A stretch of 64,000 bases of DNA, taken from a bacterium. Lineage in GTDB: Bacteria; Pseudomonadota; Alphaproteobacteria; SP197. A program made the position numbers and the translations under genes. A model generated the notes under the pieces. The model worked only from the letters and a program-made list of their open reading frames with translations, had not been told where the DNA came from and did not search any database. The DNA lies in assembly GCA_028821455.1 (NCBI GenBank), contig JAPPGE010000071.1, positions 46,448 through 110,447 on the forward strand, given 5' to 3'. Below, in pieces: positions 16,378-25,526 of the stretch; within the stretch, counting starts at the first letter, position 1, and each line of letters begins with the position of its first letter.

Positions 16378-17283
16378 ATGACGTCCCTCCCCCTCGCCCT
16401 CTACGATGCCTTCAGCGACACCGCATTCGGGGGCAGCCAGGCCGCCGTCGTTTCCAACGCGGGATCCCTGGGCGACGCCACCATGGCGCGGATCGCCGGC
16501 GAACTCGGGTACCCCGCCGTGTGTTTCGTCGGCGCCACGGGCGAGGAACGCGTCGAGGCGCGATTCCGTTCGACGGTCATGGAGCTCCCGATGTGCGGCC
16601 ATGGCACCATCGCCCTCATGACACGCTTGATCGAGCAGGGTTACGTCACCATGCCCTCCAGGATGGAACTTCACCTTCCTGGCTCCCGGACCCACGTCAC
16701 CATCTCGGCCGGAATGGGAGGCAGGCCGCTGGTCATGCTCGAGGTCACCCCGCCCGCCTTCCGCCAGGATGATGTCGACAGGGGCCGCCTTGCCCGTCTC
16801 CTTGGTCTCGAGCCGGACATCATTGCCAGGGACCATCCCCTGGAAACCGTCTGTGGCGATTTCGTGCATCTCGTCGTGCCGCTGCCCGGTCTCGATGCCA
16901 TGGAGCGTGTGCGTCCCGATTTTCCGGGACTCGTGGCCCTGTGCCACGACCACGCAATAGAGACCGTGGCGCTCTTCACGACCGAAACGCTTGACCCCGC
17001 GTCGACGCTCCACGTTCGCGACTTCTGTCCCGCCGTCGGGGTGGCCGAGTCGGCTGCCGCGGGGACGACCAACGCCGCCCTTGCCAGCTACCTGGTACGC
17101 CACCGCATCGTGTCGCCGGACTCGGGCGCCCGTGTCGACGTCAGGGCCGAACAGGGTGTCGAGATCGGCCGGACAAGCAGGATTGTCACCTGTGCCCACA
17201 TCGAAGACGATGCCGTCACAAGCATCGAGGTCGGTGGCGTGGCCACCAGGACCGTCGAGGGTCTGCTCCATCTGCCGCCATGA
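16378..17283 (+). CDS. PhzF-family isomerase-like protein
   Basis: A 301-residue protein with the two-lobed PhzF/diaminopimelate-epimerase fold. AFSDTAFGGSQAAVV (N-terminal), ELPMCGHGTIAL (about residues 69-80) and DFCPAVGVAESAAAGTTNAAL (C-terminal lobe with the GxxxSAAAG signature) are diagnostic. The catalytic glutamate of PhzF (E45, in the SETxF motif) falls at GYPAVCFV here, with alanine at residue 47. Isomerase chemistry like PhzF is therefore uncertain. The stop overlaps the next gene's ATG (ATGA at 17280-17283), tying it to the ThDP enzyme. Confidence 0.85.
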   Translation: MTSLPLALYDAFSDTAFGGSQAAVVSNAGSLGDATMARIAGELGYPAVCFVGATGEERVEARFRSTVMELPMCGHGTIALMTRLIEQGYVTMPSRMELHLPGSRTHVTISAGMGGRPLVMLEVTPPAFRQDDVDRGRLARLLGLEPDIIARDHPLETVCGDFVHLVVPLPGLDAMERVRPDFPGLVALCHDHAIETVALFTTETLDPASTLHVRDFCPAVGVAESAAAGTTNAALASYLVRHRIVSPDSGARVDVRAEQGVEIGRTSRIVTCAHIEDDAVTSIEVGGVATRTVEGLLHLPP

Positions 17284-18989
17284 CCGACAGCAATCTCTCC
17301 GCTTCCAGGGTCTTCGCCTCTGCCTTCGCCCGCCACGGGGTGGACACCATCTTCGGCCAGTCCATTCCTTCGGCTTTCTTTCTGGCCACCCCGGAGTTCG
17401 GCATCCGCCAAATGACCTATCGCACCGAGAACGCCGGTGCCGTGATGGCCGATGCCTACGCCCGGATTTCCCGCAAAGTAGGTGTCGTCGCCGCACAGAA
17501 CGGACCGGCTGCGACACTGCTCGTCGCCGGGCTGGCCGAGGCATTGACGGCATCCTCCCCGGTGGTGGCCCTGGTCCAGGACACTCCCCCCTTGTGGCGG
17601 GATCGCAATGCCTTCCAGGAGCTCGATCATCCCGAGCTGTTCAAGGGCTGCGCCAAGTGGGTGCGCAGGATTGAGGACACCCGGCGCATCGACGACTACG
17701 TCGACATGGCCTTCCGTCAGGCGACCGGCGGGCGTCCCGGTCCAGCCGTTCTCCTGGCGCCGGTCAATGTCATGGAAGCGCCCCGGGCGACGGGCTCCGG
17801 GCGCCAGCAGTCTCTGGGCCAGGTGCCCCTCGACAGGCCGGTCGCCAACCGGGATGCGATCGCCCGGGCAGCGCAGCTGATTGCCGGCGCCGAGAGACCG
17901 GTTGTCTGGGCCGGGGGTGGCGTGCATCTTTCCGGTGCCGCCGACATTCTCGCCACGCTCCAGGAGAAGGCCCATCTTCCGGTGGCCACCACGACCATGG
18001 GAAAGGGCGCGGTGGATGACGCGCACCCCCTCACGATCGGCGTGGTCGGGTACTACATGGGCAAGGGTTCGGCGACACACCGGCTCGCCCCGCTGATCAG
18101 CGAGGCGGATGTCATCGTGGCCGTAGGCAACCGCACCAATCAGAACGGCACGGATTCCTGGCAGCTGTTGTCGCCGGACACCACCCTCATTCACATCGAC
18201 ATCGATCCCCAGGAAATCGGCCGCTCCTATGAGGCTTTACGCCTTGTCGGCGACGCCCGCGAGACTCTCGCCGCCCTCTCAGCCGACCTGCTCGCCGGCG
18301 ATCTCGCCCTGAGGGCCCACTGCCGGCCCGCTCTCGAATCACGGATCGCCGAAGCGCGACACAGTCATCGCGAGGAAACCCTGCCCCTTGCCACCTCGGC
18401 GGCACGACCGGTGAGGCCAGAACGCCTGATGGCCGAGATCGACGGGCAGTTGACGGAGGAACACATCCTGGTGGCGGACGCGAGCTATGCCTCCATCTGG
18501 CTGTGCAACAACCTTGCGAGCCGGCGGCCCGGCCAGCGCTTCCTTACGCCGCGGGGGATGGCAGGTCTGGGCTGGGGCCTGCCCATGGCGATCGGCGCCA
18601 GGTTGGCCAGGCCCTCCGCACCGGTGTTCGCCCTCGTTGGCGACGGCGGATTCGCCCATGTCTGGTCCGAACTCGAAACGGCACGGCGGCTTGGCACCCA
18701 TGTCGTCGTCACCGTGCTCAACAACGAAGTCCTCGGCTACCAGAAGCACGCCGAGCTTCATCGCTACAATGCCCACACTGACGCTGTCGCCTTCACCAGC
18801 GTCGATCACGCCGCCATCGCCGAAGCCACCGGTTGCCGGGGCGTGCGCATCACCGAGCCTGGGGACTATGCGCCGGCCCTGGCAGAAGCCTTCGCCCTGA
18901 CCGACCGGGTGACGACGGTAATCGACGTTCTCACCGAGCCCGAGGCCTTCCCACCCATCACTGCCTTCGGCGAAGGGCCGCTCACCTGA
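17280..18989 (+). CDS. Thiamine diphosphate-dependent enzyme (acetolactate synthase/benzoylformate decarboxylase superfamily)
   Basis: A 569-residue three-domain ThDP enzyme. The Pyr domain has the activating glutamate in MTYRTENAGAVMADAYAR (about residue 48). The central domain begins about residue 190 (PVVWAGGGVHLSG). The PP domain carries the metal/diphosphate motif GDGGFAHVWSELETARRLG ending VLNN. It has no clear FAD-binding motif and no small regulatory subunit nearby, so a catabolic decarboxylase or lyase is more likely than acetolactate synthase. It is co-translated with the PhzF-like protein, and together they may process a 2-keto acid or similar carbon chain. The substrate is unknown. 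Confidence 0.88.
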   Translation: MTDSNLSASRVFASAFARHGVDTIFGQSIPSAFFLATPEFGIRQMTYRTENAGAVMADAYARISRKVGVVAAQNGPAATLLVAGLAEALTASSPVVALVQDTPPLWRDRNAFQELDHPELFKGCAKWVRRIEDTRRIDDYVDMAFRQATGGRPGPAVLLAPVNVMEAPRATGSGRQQSLGQVPLDRPVANRDAIARAAQLIAGAERPVVWAGGGVHLSGAADILATLQEKAHLPVATTTMGKGAVDDAHPLTIGVVGYYMGKGSATHRLAPLISEADVIVAVGNRTNQNGTDSWQLLSPDTTLIHIDIDPQEIGRSYEALRLVGDARETLAALSADLLAGDLALRAHCRPALESRIAEARHSHREETLPLATSAARPVRPERLMAEIDGQLTEEHILVADASYASIWLCNNLASRRPGQRFLTPRGMAGLGWGLPMAIGARLARPSAPVFALVGDGGFAHVWSELETARRLGTHVVVTVLNNEVLGYQKHAELHRYNAHTDAVAFTSVDHAAIAEATGCRGVRITEPGDYAPALAEAFALTDRVTTVIDVLTEPEAFPPITAFGEGPLT

Positions 18990-19066
18990 CCGGGCAAAGG
19001 GATCGCGCGCGGTTCCGGTGACGCTTGCCGGCGGCATGGCAACGTCCCTATCCTCGCCCTCAGGCC

Positions 19067-20062
19067 ATGGGATTATCCAGGCACATGCGGCACCGTTCCC
19101 CCGGCGACGGAACGACAGACCCGGGCAGCGGTTACCGGAACGCGCCCGTCACGGCGATTGGTCTGTGGCTGTTCGCCACCATCCTCTTCATGGGGCAGAT
19201 GGCGGCCCTGAAGTGGCTCGCCGCGGATTACCATTTTTCGCAGATCCTGTTCTTGCGCTCGGTCGTCGTGGTGGCCGGCACCACACTCCTGCTGTTGCGC
19301 GGTCCGGGCCTCGGCACTCCGTTCAGGACCCGGCGCTGGCGCATGCATGTCCTGAGATTCCTTTGTTTCTTCGCCGCGCTCAGCTGCTTCATCGAGGCGG
19401 TACGGCACATTTCGCTCCCCGACGCCACGGCGGTCTCCTTTGCGTCGCCGTTGCTGATGACGGCACTCAGCGTGCCGCTGCTCGGGGAACGGGTCGGCCC
19501 GCGCCGCTGGGCCGCGGTCGGCGTCGGTCTTTGCGGTGTCCTCGTCATCGTCAATCCATCCACAGGCATTTTCCAGATTGCGGCGTTGTGGGCGCTCTGC
19601 TCGGCTCTCGCCTATGCCCTTGCCATCATCGTCACGAGGATCGTGAGCCGGACCGAGGACGCGACCACCACGGTCTTCCTGCTGAATGGCATCTACCTGC
19701 TGACGATGCCCGTATTCGCTCCCTTCGAATGGATCATGCCCTCGGCCGAAGCCCTTTTCCTGATGGTCGCGTGCGGGGTCACGGTCATGATCGCTCAGCT
19801 CACCGCGGTCCGGGCCTGTGCCCTGGCGCCACCCCAGGTCCTGGCGCCCTTCGACTACACAGCGATGATCTGGGCCGTCGTGTTCGGCTATCTCATCTGG
19901 GGCGATCTGCCCGACTGGACCGTGGCCATCGGTGCTGCGGTCCTGGTGACGAGTGGCCTTTACGTGTTGTGGCGCGAGGCGAAGGTCCAGAAAACGGGGC
20001 CTGTCGCCAACTTCGCCAAAGGACTAGGTTCTGCGAAGAGGAAAGATGGAAGGGCGTCATGA
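19067..20062 (+). CDS. DMT-superfamily (EamA) transporter
   Basis: A membrane protein of about 331 residues with ten hydrophobic helices arranged as two EamA repeats. The first repeat contains FLRSVVVVAGTTLLLL and the second ends DYTAMIWAVVFGYLIWGDLPDW, the usual family closing motif with the acidic loop. A cytoplasmic basic tail follows. The start is uncertain: ATG at 19067 or at 19085 with AGG just upstream. Members export amino acids or other metabolites. It lies between the ThDP enzyme and the hydratase and overlaps the latter by ATGA. Confidence 0.85.
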   Translation: MGLSRHMRHRSPGDGTTDPGSGYRNAPVTAIGLWLFATILFMGQMAALKWLAADYHFSQILFLRSVVVVAGTTLLLLRGPGLGTPFRTRRWRMHVLRFLCFFAALSCFIEAVRHISLPDATAVSFASPLLMTALSVPLLGERVGPRRWAAVGVGLCGVLVIVNPSTGIFQIAALWALCSALAYALAIIVTRIVSRTEDATTTVFLLNGIYLLTMPVFAPFEWIMPSAEALFLMVACGVTVMIAQLTAVRACALAPPQVLAPFDYTAMIWAVVFGYLIWGDLPDWTVAIGAAVLVTSGLYVLWREAKVQKTGPVANFAKGLGSAKRKDGRAS

Positions 20063-20841
20063 CAAGGAGCGTTCACACACGGATCGACGGTCACATCCTG
20101 GAGATCACGCTCGATAACCCGAAGGCCAACGCCATCGGAGCGGCGACCAGCCGGGACATGAACGATGCCTTCGAGCGGTTCCACGAGGACCCGGACCTGC
20201 GCGTCGCCATCCTGACCGGTGCGGGCGACCGCTTCTTCTGCACCGGCTGGGACCTCAACGAGGGCGCGGAGGACGAGCCCGACCGGAGTTACGGACGCTG
20301 GGGTTTCGGAGGACTGTCACGCAACTTCGATCTCGAGAAACCCGTCATCGTGGCCATCAACGGCTACTGCGTGGCCGGCGGATTCGAACTTGCCCTTGCC
20401 GGTGACATTCTCGTGGCGTCCCGCAATGCCGTCTTTTTCCTTTCGGAGGTTAATGTCGGATTGACCACCGGAGCACCGAGCGTGCCGCGCCTGCTCTCCA
20501 GGCTGCCGCGCAGCGTCGCCCTCGAGATGCTCTACACCGGCCGGCGGATGGACGCCCAGGAAGCCTTCGACCTTCGCCTGGTGAGCCGGCTGACCCCGGA
20601 AGGCGAGGTCATGGATGCGGCCCGGGACATCGCCAGGGACATCGCCGCCGCCGCTCCGCTGTCGGTGCGCGCGGAAAAGCAGATGGTCAACATGGCCGGC
20701 GATCTTCCGCCGCAGGAAGCGGCACGACTCGACATGCAAGGCTGTTTCACCATGATGTCCCGGGTTCATGAATCGGATGATGCGAAGGAAGGAGCCCGCG
20801 CCTTCATCGAAAAGCGTCCGCCTGTGTGGAAAGGTCGCTGA
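20059..20841 (+). CDS. Enoyl-CoA hydratase/isomerase family protein, CaiD-like
   Basis: A 260-residue crotonase-fold enzyme. The oxyanion-hole motifs are visible at FFCTGWDLNEGAED (about residues 60-73) and NGYCVAGGFELALAGD (about 102-117). SEVNVGLTTGAPSVPRL supplies the active-site glutamate region. The order GWDLN, GRWGFGGLS and FDLEKPVIVAINGY resembles carnitinyl/crotonobetainyl-CoA dehydratase CaiD more than general fatty-acid hydratases. The gene starts with an ATGA overlap on the DMT transporter. A carnitine-type substrate would fit the betaine theme of the window, but no CaiB or CaiC partner is present, so the specific role is open. Confidence 0.83.
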   Translation: MTRSVHTRIDGHILEITLDNPKANAIGAATSRDMNDAFERFHEDPDLRVAILTGAGDRFFCTGWDLNEGAEDEPDRSYGRWGFGGLSRNFDLEKPVIVAINGYCVAGGFELALAGDILVASRNAVFFLSEVNVGLTTGAPSVPRLLSRLPRSVALEMLYTGRRMDAQEAFDLRLVSRLTPEGEVMDAARDIARDIAAAAPLSVRAEKQMVNMAGDLPPQEAARLDMQGCFTMMSRVHESDDAKEGARAFIEKRPPVWKGR

Positions 20842-20904
20842 GGCGGGATTTGCCGCCGGCCTCGAGGCGCACTAAACAGGAGTAAGGTTCAAGGGAGGAA
20901 GAAG

Positions 20905-21684
20905 ATGCTCGTCGTCGTGTCGCCTGCCAAGGCCCTCAACTTCGAAGACCCCGATCCCGGGATCGCCTGGACCAGGCCACTGCTGATGGCCCAGACCCGC
21001 GAACTGATGAAGACCACGCGCACACTCAGTGCCGTCGATCTTGCGGGCCTCATGGGACTCTCGGAAAAACTCGCGGATCTCAACCGTGACCGATTCCGCG
21101 CTTTCCGGCTCGAACACACGCCGGAGAACGGGAAACAGGCTGTCCTCGCCTTCGCCGGCGACACCTATCGCGGCCTCGACGCCGCCAGTCTGTCATCCGA
21201 CGATCTCGACCACGCGCAGACGCATCTGCGCATCATTTCGGGCCTCTACGGTGTGCTGCGACCGCTGGACCTCATCCAGCCCTATCGCCTGGAAATGGGA
21301 ACACGGCTCAACACGCCCCGGGGGCACAGTCTCTACGACTTCTGGGGCGACCGGATTGCCCGCGCCCTCAATCGTGATCTCAAGCACATGGAGTCACCCG
21401 TTGTCCTCAATGCAGCGTCGAAGGAGTACTTCAGCGCCATCCCTCCGGACCGGCTGAAGGCTCCCGCCATCACGCCGGTGTTCAAGGAGATGAGAAAAGG
21501 CGTGGCGCGCACCCTGGGATTCACCGCCAAGGTGGCGCGCGGCATGATGGCGCGCTACGTCATCCGCAACCGGATCGACAGCATCGAGGATCTCAAGTCC
21601 TTCGACGCCGACGGCTTCCGCTTCGATTCCGGTTCATCGACTGCATCGACCTTCGTCTTCATCCGGGACCCCCGGCTGAACTGA
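20905..21684 (+). CDS. yaaA: Peroxide stress protein YaaA (UPF0246/DUF328)
   Basis: A 259-residue protein that begins MLVVVSPAKALNFEDP, the invariant YaaA opening, and contains FAGDTYRGLDA, LRIISGLYGVLRPLDLIQPYRLEMGT and YDFWGDRI in the usual order. YaaA lowers intracellular free iron and protects DNA from hydroxyl-radical damage under peroxide stress in E. coli. It is a cytoplasmic DNA-binding protein. GGGAGG sits 8 bases before the ATG. It is downstream of the hydratase by 63 bp and may be on its own promoter. Confidence 0.95.
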   Translation: MLVVVSPAKALNFEDPDPGIAWTRPLLMAQTRELMKTTRTLSAVDLAGLMGLSEKLADLNRDRFRAFRLEHTPENGKQAVLAFAGDTYRGLDAASLSSDDLDHAQTHLRIISGLYGVLRPLDLIQPYRLEMGTRLNTPRGHSLYDFWGDRIARALNRDLKHMESPVVLNAASKEYFSAIPPDRLKAPAITPVFKEMRKGVARTLGFTAKVARGMMARYVIRNRIDSIEDLKSFDADGFRFDSGSSTASTFVFIRDPRLN

Positions 21685-21715
21685 ATCGGAGTTCCGGAGA
21701 CGCTGCGCAGACGCA

Positions 21716-22570
21716 TCATTTCCCCGGAACACCCATCAGCTTCGTGGCGACAGCGAGGAGACCAGGCCAGGTGTCGGCCCAGCAGCACCCGTGATCGTAG
21801 CCGGGCACTTCGATCACCCGGCTTTGCGACGTCACCGTCATCCGGGCGAGGTAGCTGTCGATGACCTCCCGCCGCACGGTCGTGTCGAGTGCCCCGAGAA
21901 AGTGAACCTGGGGAACGTGCTGGACCACACCCGCCACATCGGCTGCGTTGAGAGAGCCGCTGAGCGTGGACACACCCTGGGAAGCCGTCCATCGCCTGTG
22001 ATCAAGATTGCCGCCAATGGTGATGATGCCGGCGATGTCGTTTCGTCGCGCCGCGGCAAGAACGGCCAGCTGTGCGCCGCCTGAGTACCCGACCAGGCGA
22101 AGCCTGTCGGCGCCGGCACGGCGTTTTAGGGCTTCGAGGGCGGCATCGATGGCTTCGACGACGTCCACCCCGTAGCGCGCCTGGGACCAGTACCGTTGAT
22201 GGCAGCTCGCGAGTTGGACAGGGTCGAGGTAGTGGCAGGGACGTGCCAGATAGACCGCGTTGCCGGGGTCCCTCACCGCCAGCTTGAGAACCCGCCCGTC
22301 GCGGGGCGTGGGATCGGCTGCCAGTTCCGTACGCGAAATCCAGGACCGGCCGTCTCCCTCGATGTAGACCGTCAGGTCGCCTGTGTCGCGCCAAGCGGAT
22401 GGAGCGTATGTCAGGAGACTGAAGCGGCCCGCTTCCAGCCAGGAGGCTGTCCAGCCATGGAGACGCGCCAGCGAATCGGTCGCGGCCTTCATGGCCGACT
22501 CGCCGGCCGCCGCGCCTCCGCAGGCAAGGAGAGAAAGGACGACCGGGAGAACGAGAACCGCTGCCCTCAT
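21716..22570 (-). CDS. Secreted lipoprotein alpha/beta hydrolase
   Basis: A 284-residue protein with a signal peptide ending in a lipobox (LSLLACGG, cysteine about residue 17), so a lipid-anchored envelope protein is predicted. The hydrolase nucleophile is in VGYSGGAQLA (GxSxG) and the catalytic histidine is likely in GYDHGCCW. The core has the strands and TIGGNLDHRRW typical of alpha/beta hydrolases. It overlaps the N-carbamoyl amidohydrolase stop by ATGA, making it the last gene of the hydantoin-type operon. Its substrate is unknown, and an envelope esterase would be unusual as part of amino-acid catabolism. Confidence 0.8.
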   Translation of the reverse strand: MRAAVLVLPVVLSLLACGGAAAGESAMKAATDSLARLHGWTASWLEAGRFSLLTYAPSAWRDTGDLTVYIEGDGRSWISRTELAADPTPRDGRVLKLAVRDPGNAVYLARPCHYLDPVQLASCHQRYWSQARYGVDVVEAIDAALEALKRRAGADRLRLVGYSGGAQLAVLAAARRNDIAGIITIGGNLDHRRWTASQGVSTLSGSLNAADVAGVVQHVPQVHFLGALDTTVRREVIDSYLARMTVTSQSRVIEVPGYDHGCCWADTWPGLLAVATKLMGVPGK

Positions 22571-23484
22571 GTACCCAGCGGTGGCACCACGCCCGTGGCC
22601 TCGACTATCAGGCGGTAGTGCTCGGTGCGCCGGTGGGCGGCGAAATTGAAGACGTTGGCCTTGATGTAGGCGCCCGCGTCGAGATCACAGTCGGCCACGA
22701 TTAATTCGTCATCGAGACTGCTGGCCTGGGCCGCGACTTCACCATTGGGGGTGACGATGGCGCTCGAACCCATCATGTGGACTCCATCCTCGAGGCCGGC
22801 CTTCGCCACGCCGACCACCCATGTTCCGTTCTGGTAGGCGCCGGCCTGCATGGTCAGGAGATTGTGATGGATGCGCAGGTGCGGCGGCTCGAAGGTCTGG
22901 CCATTGAGTGTCGGCGTGTTGTAGCCGATGAGGACCAGTTCGACTCCCTGAAGGCCGAGGACCCGGAAGGCCTCGGGCCAGCGCCGGTCGTTGCAGATCA
23001 GCATGCCGATCCGCCCGCCCATGGTGTCCCATACCCTGAACCCGAGATTGCCGACATCGAAGTAGCGCTTCTCGAGATGCTGGAACTGGCGTCCGGGATC
23101 GTTCTCCGCATGGCCTGGCAGGTGGATCTTGCGGTACCTGGCGACAATCCTGCCGTCCGGGTTCACCAGGATCGCCGTGTTGAACCGGCCATCCTCGGCA
23201 ATTTCGGCATAGCCCAGGTGAAAGCCGATGCCGAGTTCGCGCGCCGTCTCGAAGAGCGGCATGGTCTCAGGTCCCGGCATGGACGTCTCGTAGAACGCAG
23301 CCAGTTCCTCCTCGTCCTCGATCAGCCAGCGCGGAAAGAACGTCGTCAGCGCCAGTTCCGGAAAGACCACCAGCCGGCACCCTCGGGCATGGGCCTGGTG
23401 CATGAGATCCACCATGCGCGCCACGGTCCTCGACCGCGGATCCGCGCGTGGCACCGGTCCCATCTGGGCGCCGCCAACTGTCAT
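22567..23484 (-). CDS. N-carbamoyl-D-amino-acid amidohydrolase-like nitrilase-superfamily enzyme
   Basis: A 305-residue carbon-nitrogen hydrolase with the catalytic triad E43 (VFPELAL), K119 (YRKIHLPG) and C164 (LICNDRRWPEA). The length and CNDRRWPE context match D-carbamoylases (about 304 residues; E47, K127, C172). These hydrolyse N-carbamoyl-D-amino acids to D-amino acid, CO2 and ammonia. The start MTVGGAQMGP was chosen because it lies 11 bp after the racemase stop and gives the family length. The neighbours, a hydantoin racemase and a hydantoinase-like enzyme, supply the upstream steps, so the functional assignment is well supported by context. Confidence 0.88.
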   Translation of the reverse strand: MTVGGAQMGPVPRADPRSRTVARMVDLMHQAHARGCRLVVFPELALTTFFPRWLIEDEEELAAFYETSMPGPETMPLFETARELGIGFHLGYAEIAEDGRFNTAILVNPDGRIVARYRKIHLPGHAENDPGRQFQHLEKRYFDVGNLGFRVWDTMGGRIGMLICNDRRWPEAFRVLGLQGVELVLIGYNTPTLNGQTFEPPHLRIHHNLLTMQAGAYQNGTWVVGVAKAGLEDGVHMMGSSAIVTPNGEVAAQASSLDDELIVADCDLDAGAYIKANVFNFAAHRRTEHYRLIVEATGVVPPLGT

Positions 23485-23495
23485 GATTCGCCTGC

Positions 23496-24182
23496 TCAAA
23501 GGGTGGATCCTCCTTCCTGTCCGGGCCGGGAGTCCGTTGTCGCAAGGGCGTTGAGCGCCAGCGCCGTTGCTGCCCGCGTCGGCTCGATGACCGGCAGCCC
23601 AAGCCTGGTCTCGAGGCGGGCGTGGTAGCGGGCCATGCCGGCGCAACCCATGATGACCACGCCGGCGCCGTGATCGTCCTTCAGGGCCATGCCGGCCCGG
23701 ACCATACGTTCGAGCACCAGGTCCTCGGCCGAGAGTTCCTTCACGGCAAGGTCGATGGCCATGTCACCCGCCAGATGAGCGGAAAGCCCCAGGGAGGCGA
23801 CATGGCGCCGGTGCCGGGGAAGGGCCACTGGCAGGATCGAGATGATGCCGAAGCGTTCACCCGTGGCCAGGGCGGCCGCGTAGGCCGAGCCGCCGATGCC
23901 GAAGACCGGCCGGCCGCACACCTCCCGGGCGGCATGGAGGCCCGGATCGCTGAAGCAGGCGATGACATAGGCGTCGGCCTCGTCCTCTTCGATTGCGCGG
24001 ACGACGAGGCCCGAAACCTCTGCGATGTGACGATCGGTCTCGACACCGGGTGGGCCGTCGTCGAGGGTGATGCAGTCGATGACGGGTCCACCGGCGAAAC
24101 GGAAGATATCGAGAGCCTGGGACATCGCCGCGGTAACGTCGCGACTGCTGTTGGGATTGATGACGAGAATGCGTCTGTCCAT
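23496..24182 (-). CDS. Asp/Glu/hydantoin racemase
   Basis: A 228-residue cofactor-independent racemase. Both catalytic cysteines are present: C76 in VIACFSDPG and C180 in VIMGCAGMARY. The opening ILVINPNSS and GIGGSAYAAAL fit hydantoin racemases rather than glutamate racemase. It would interconvert D- and L-5-substituted hydantoins so that the hydantoinase-like and carbamoylase enzymes can use racemic substrate. It starts 3 bp after the hydantoinase-like gene. Confidence 0.88.
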   Translation of the reverse strand: MDRRILVINPNSSRDVTAAMSQALDIFRFAGGPVIDCITLDDGPPGVETDRHIAEVSGLVVRAIEEDEADAYVIACFSDPGLHAAREVCGRPVFGIGGSAYAAALATGERFGIISILPVALPRHRRHVASLGLSAHLAGDMAIDLAVKELSAEDLVLERMVRAGMALKDDHGAGVVIMGCAGMARYHARLETRLGLPVIEPTRAATALALNALATTDSRPGQEGGSTL

Positions 24183-24185
24183 GGT

Positions 24186-25526
24186 TCAGACCGGTCTGAC
24201 GAACGCGCCGTCCCCGGGACGGGAAAGGACGTTCAAGCCATCGAAGGCCCTGCGGCCACGCAGCCAGGTCTCGCGGACCCGTCCCGAAAGCTCCATGCCG
24301 TGATAGGGCGTCCAGGGAGCCATGCGACAGTGAAGCGTGGTGTCATCATGGCGGTGGCCGCCGCGTTCGATGACGGCAAAATCGGCATCGGCACCCTTGC
24401 GGATGGCGCCCTTTGCCGGCCACAGGCCGAAGTGCCGGGCCGGGCCCTCGCACAGCATGGAGGCGACGAGACCGGGACCGTGGCCGCGTCTTTCCGCCTC
24501 GCTCAGCATGACGACAAGGAGGCACTCGATCCCGGGGGCGCCCGGCGCCGCGGCGAAGATGTCGTCATCGGACTTGCGCTCGAGAGGCCACGAACAGTGG
24601 TCCGAGGAGACGAATGCGACGTCCCCTGCCGCCACGCGCAGCCAGATGGCCTCCTTCTCGTCGGGCCGGACGGGCGGGTTGACCTTGCCCCTGGCGCCCA
24701 TGGTCAACACGTCTGCCTCGTTGAACGCCAGATAGTGGATGCAGGTCTCCGCCGTCGCCTGGTAGCCCTGATCCCTGTACTGGCGCGCCATGTCGAACCC
24801 GCGCGCCAGCGAGGAGTGCACGATATGGGCCCGGGCGCCGGTCACGGCCCCGAGTTCCAGAATGACGGCGTTGGCGAGGAGCTCCGCGATCGGCGGCCGG
24901 CTCGGATGGTGGCAACCAGCGTCCCTGCGCCCTTCGTCCCTGAACACGCCGATGGCGTGATCGACCACTTCCTGGTCTTCGTTGTGGACCGCTACCGTGA
25001 GGCCGGTGTCGGCGATGGCTGCGAAGGCCCGCGCCATCTGGTCGTGGGGAATCCGGGGGAACCGGTGAGGATTGGATTCATAGGTCGACATCTTGAATGC
25101 ACACACGCCGCCCTCGGCCAGGTGGGCAATCTCGTCGGTTTCGACCACCTTCTTCACGGATCCGTAGAGCGCCACGTCGACATGGGCCACACGGTTGGCG
25201 GTGGCAATCTTGTCGTCGAGCAGATCGCGGCTCCACACCGGATCGGGCTCGTCGAAAGGCATGTCGACAATGGTCGTCACGCCCCCCGCGGCGGCGCTTC
25301 TGGTCAGATCCTCGAGGCCGTCGAATCCGGCAATCGAGCCGGCGTGGGTCTGGCCGTCGACGACCCCCGGAAACACCAGCTTTCCCCTGTGGTCGATCGT
25401 CTGGCGGGCAGGAGGGGGCTCGTTCGAACCGGTCGCGGCGATGACACCGCCGACCACACCGGCCCAGCCGGAATCCACCACGCCTTCCGGCGTCACGAGA
25501 TCGCCCCTGATGACGAGATCCATCAT
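24186..25526 (-). CDS. Hydantoinase/dihydroorotase-like amidohydrolase with an altered metal site
   Basis: A 446-residue amidohydrolase of the cyclic-amidase group (hydantoinase, allantoinase, dihydroorotase). Family landmarks are the N-terminal beta-strand domain (IRGDLVTPEG), CAFKMSTYES (the carbamylated lysine region), VAVHNED and HIVHSS (metal histidines) and SSDH (catalytic Asp). The usual HxH of strand 1 is replaced by Q59-T-H61 in PGVVDGQTHAG, so one metal ligand is missing. It may use one metal or a shifted ligand. The start is the first ATG of an ATGATG, overlapping the upstream stop as TGATG. Genome context indicates opening of a cyclic ureide. Confidence 0.82.
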   Translation of the reverse strand: MMDLVIRGDLVTPEGVVDSGWAGVVGGVIAATGSNEPPPARQTIDHRGKLVFPGVVDGQTHAGSIAGFDGLEDLTRSAAAGGVTTIVDMPFDEPDPVWSRDLLDDKIATANRVAHVDVALYGSVKKVVETDEIAHLAEGGVCAFKMSTYESNPHRFPRIPHDQMARAFAAIADTGLTVAVHNEDQEVVDHAIGVFRDEGRRDAGCHHPSRPPIAELLANAVILELGAVTGARAHIVHSSLARGFDMARQYRDQGYQATAETCIHYLAFNEADVLTMGARGKVNPPVRPDEKEAIWLRVAAGDVAFVSSDHCSWPLERKSDDDIFAAAPGAPGIECLLVVMLSEAERRGHGPGLVASMLCEGPARHFGLWPAKGAIRKGADADFAVIERGGHRHDDTTLHCRMAPWTPYHGMELSGRVRETWLRGRRAFDGLNVLSRPGDGAFVRPV

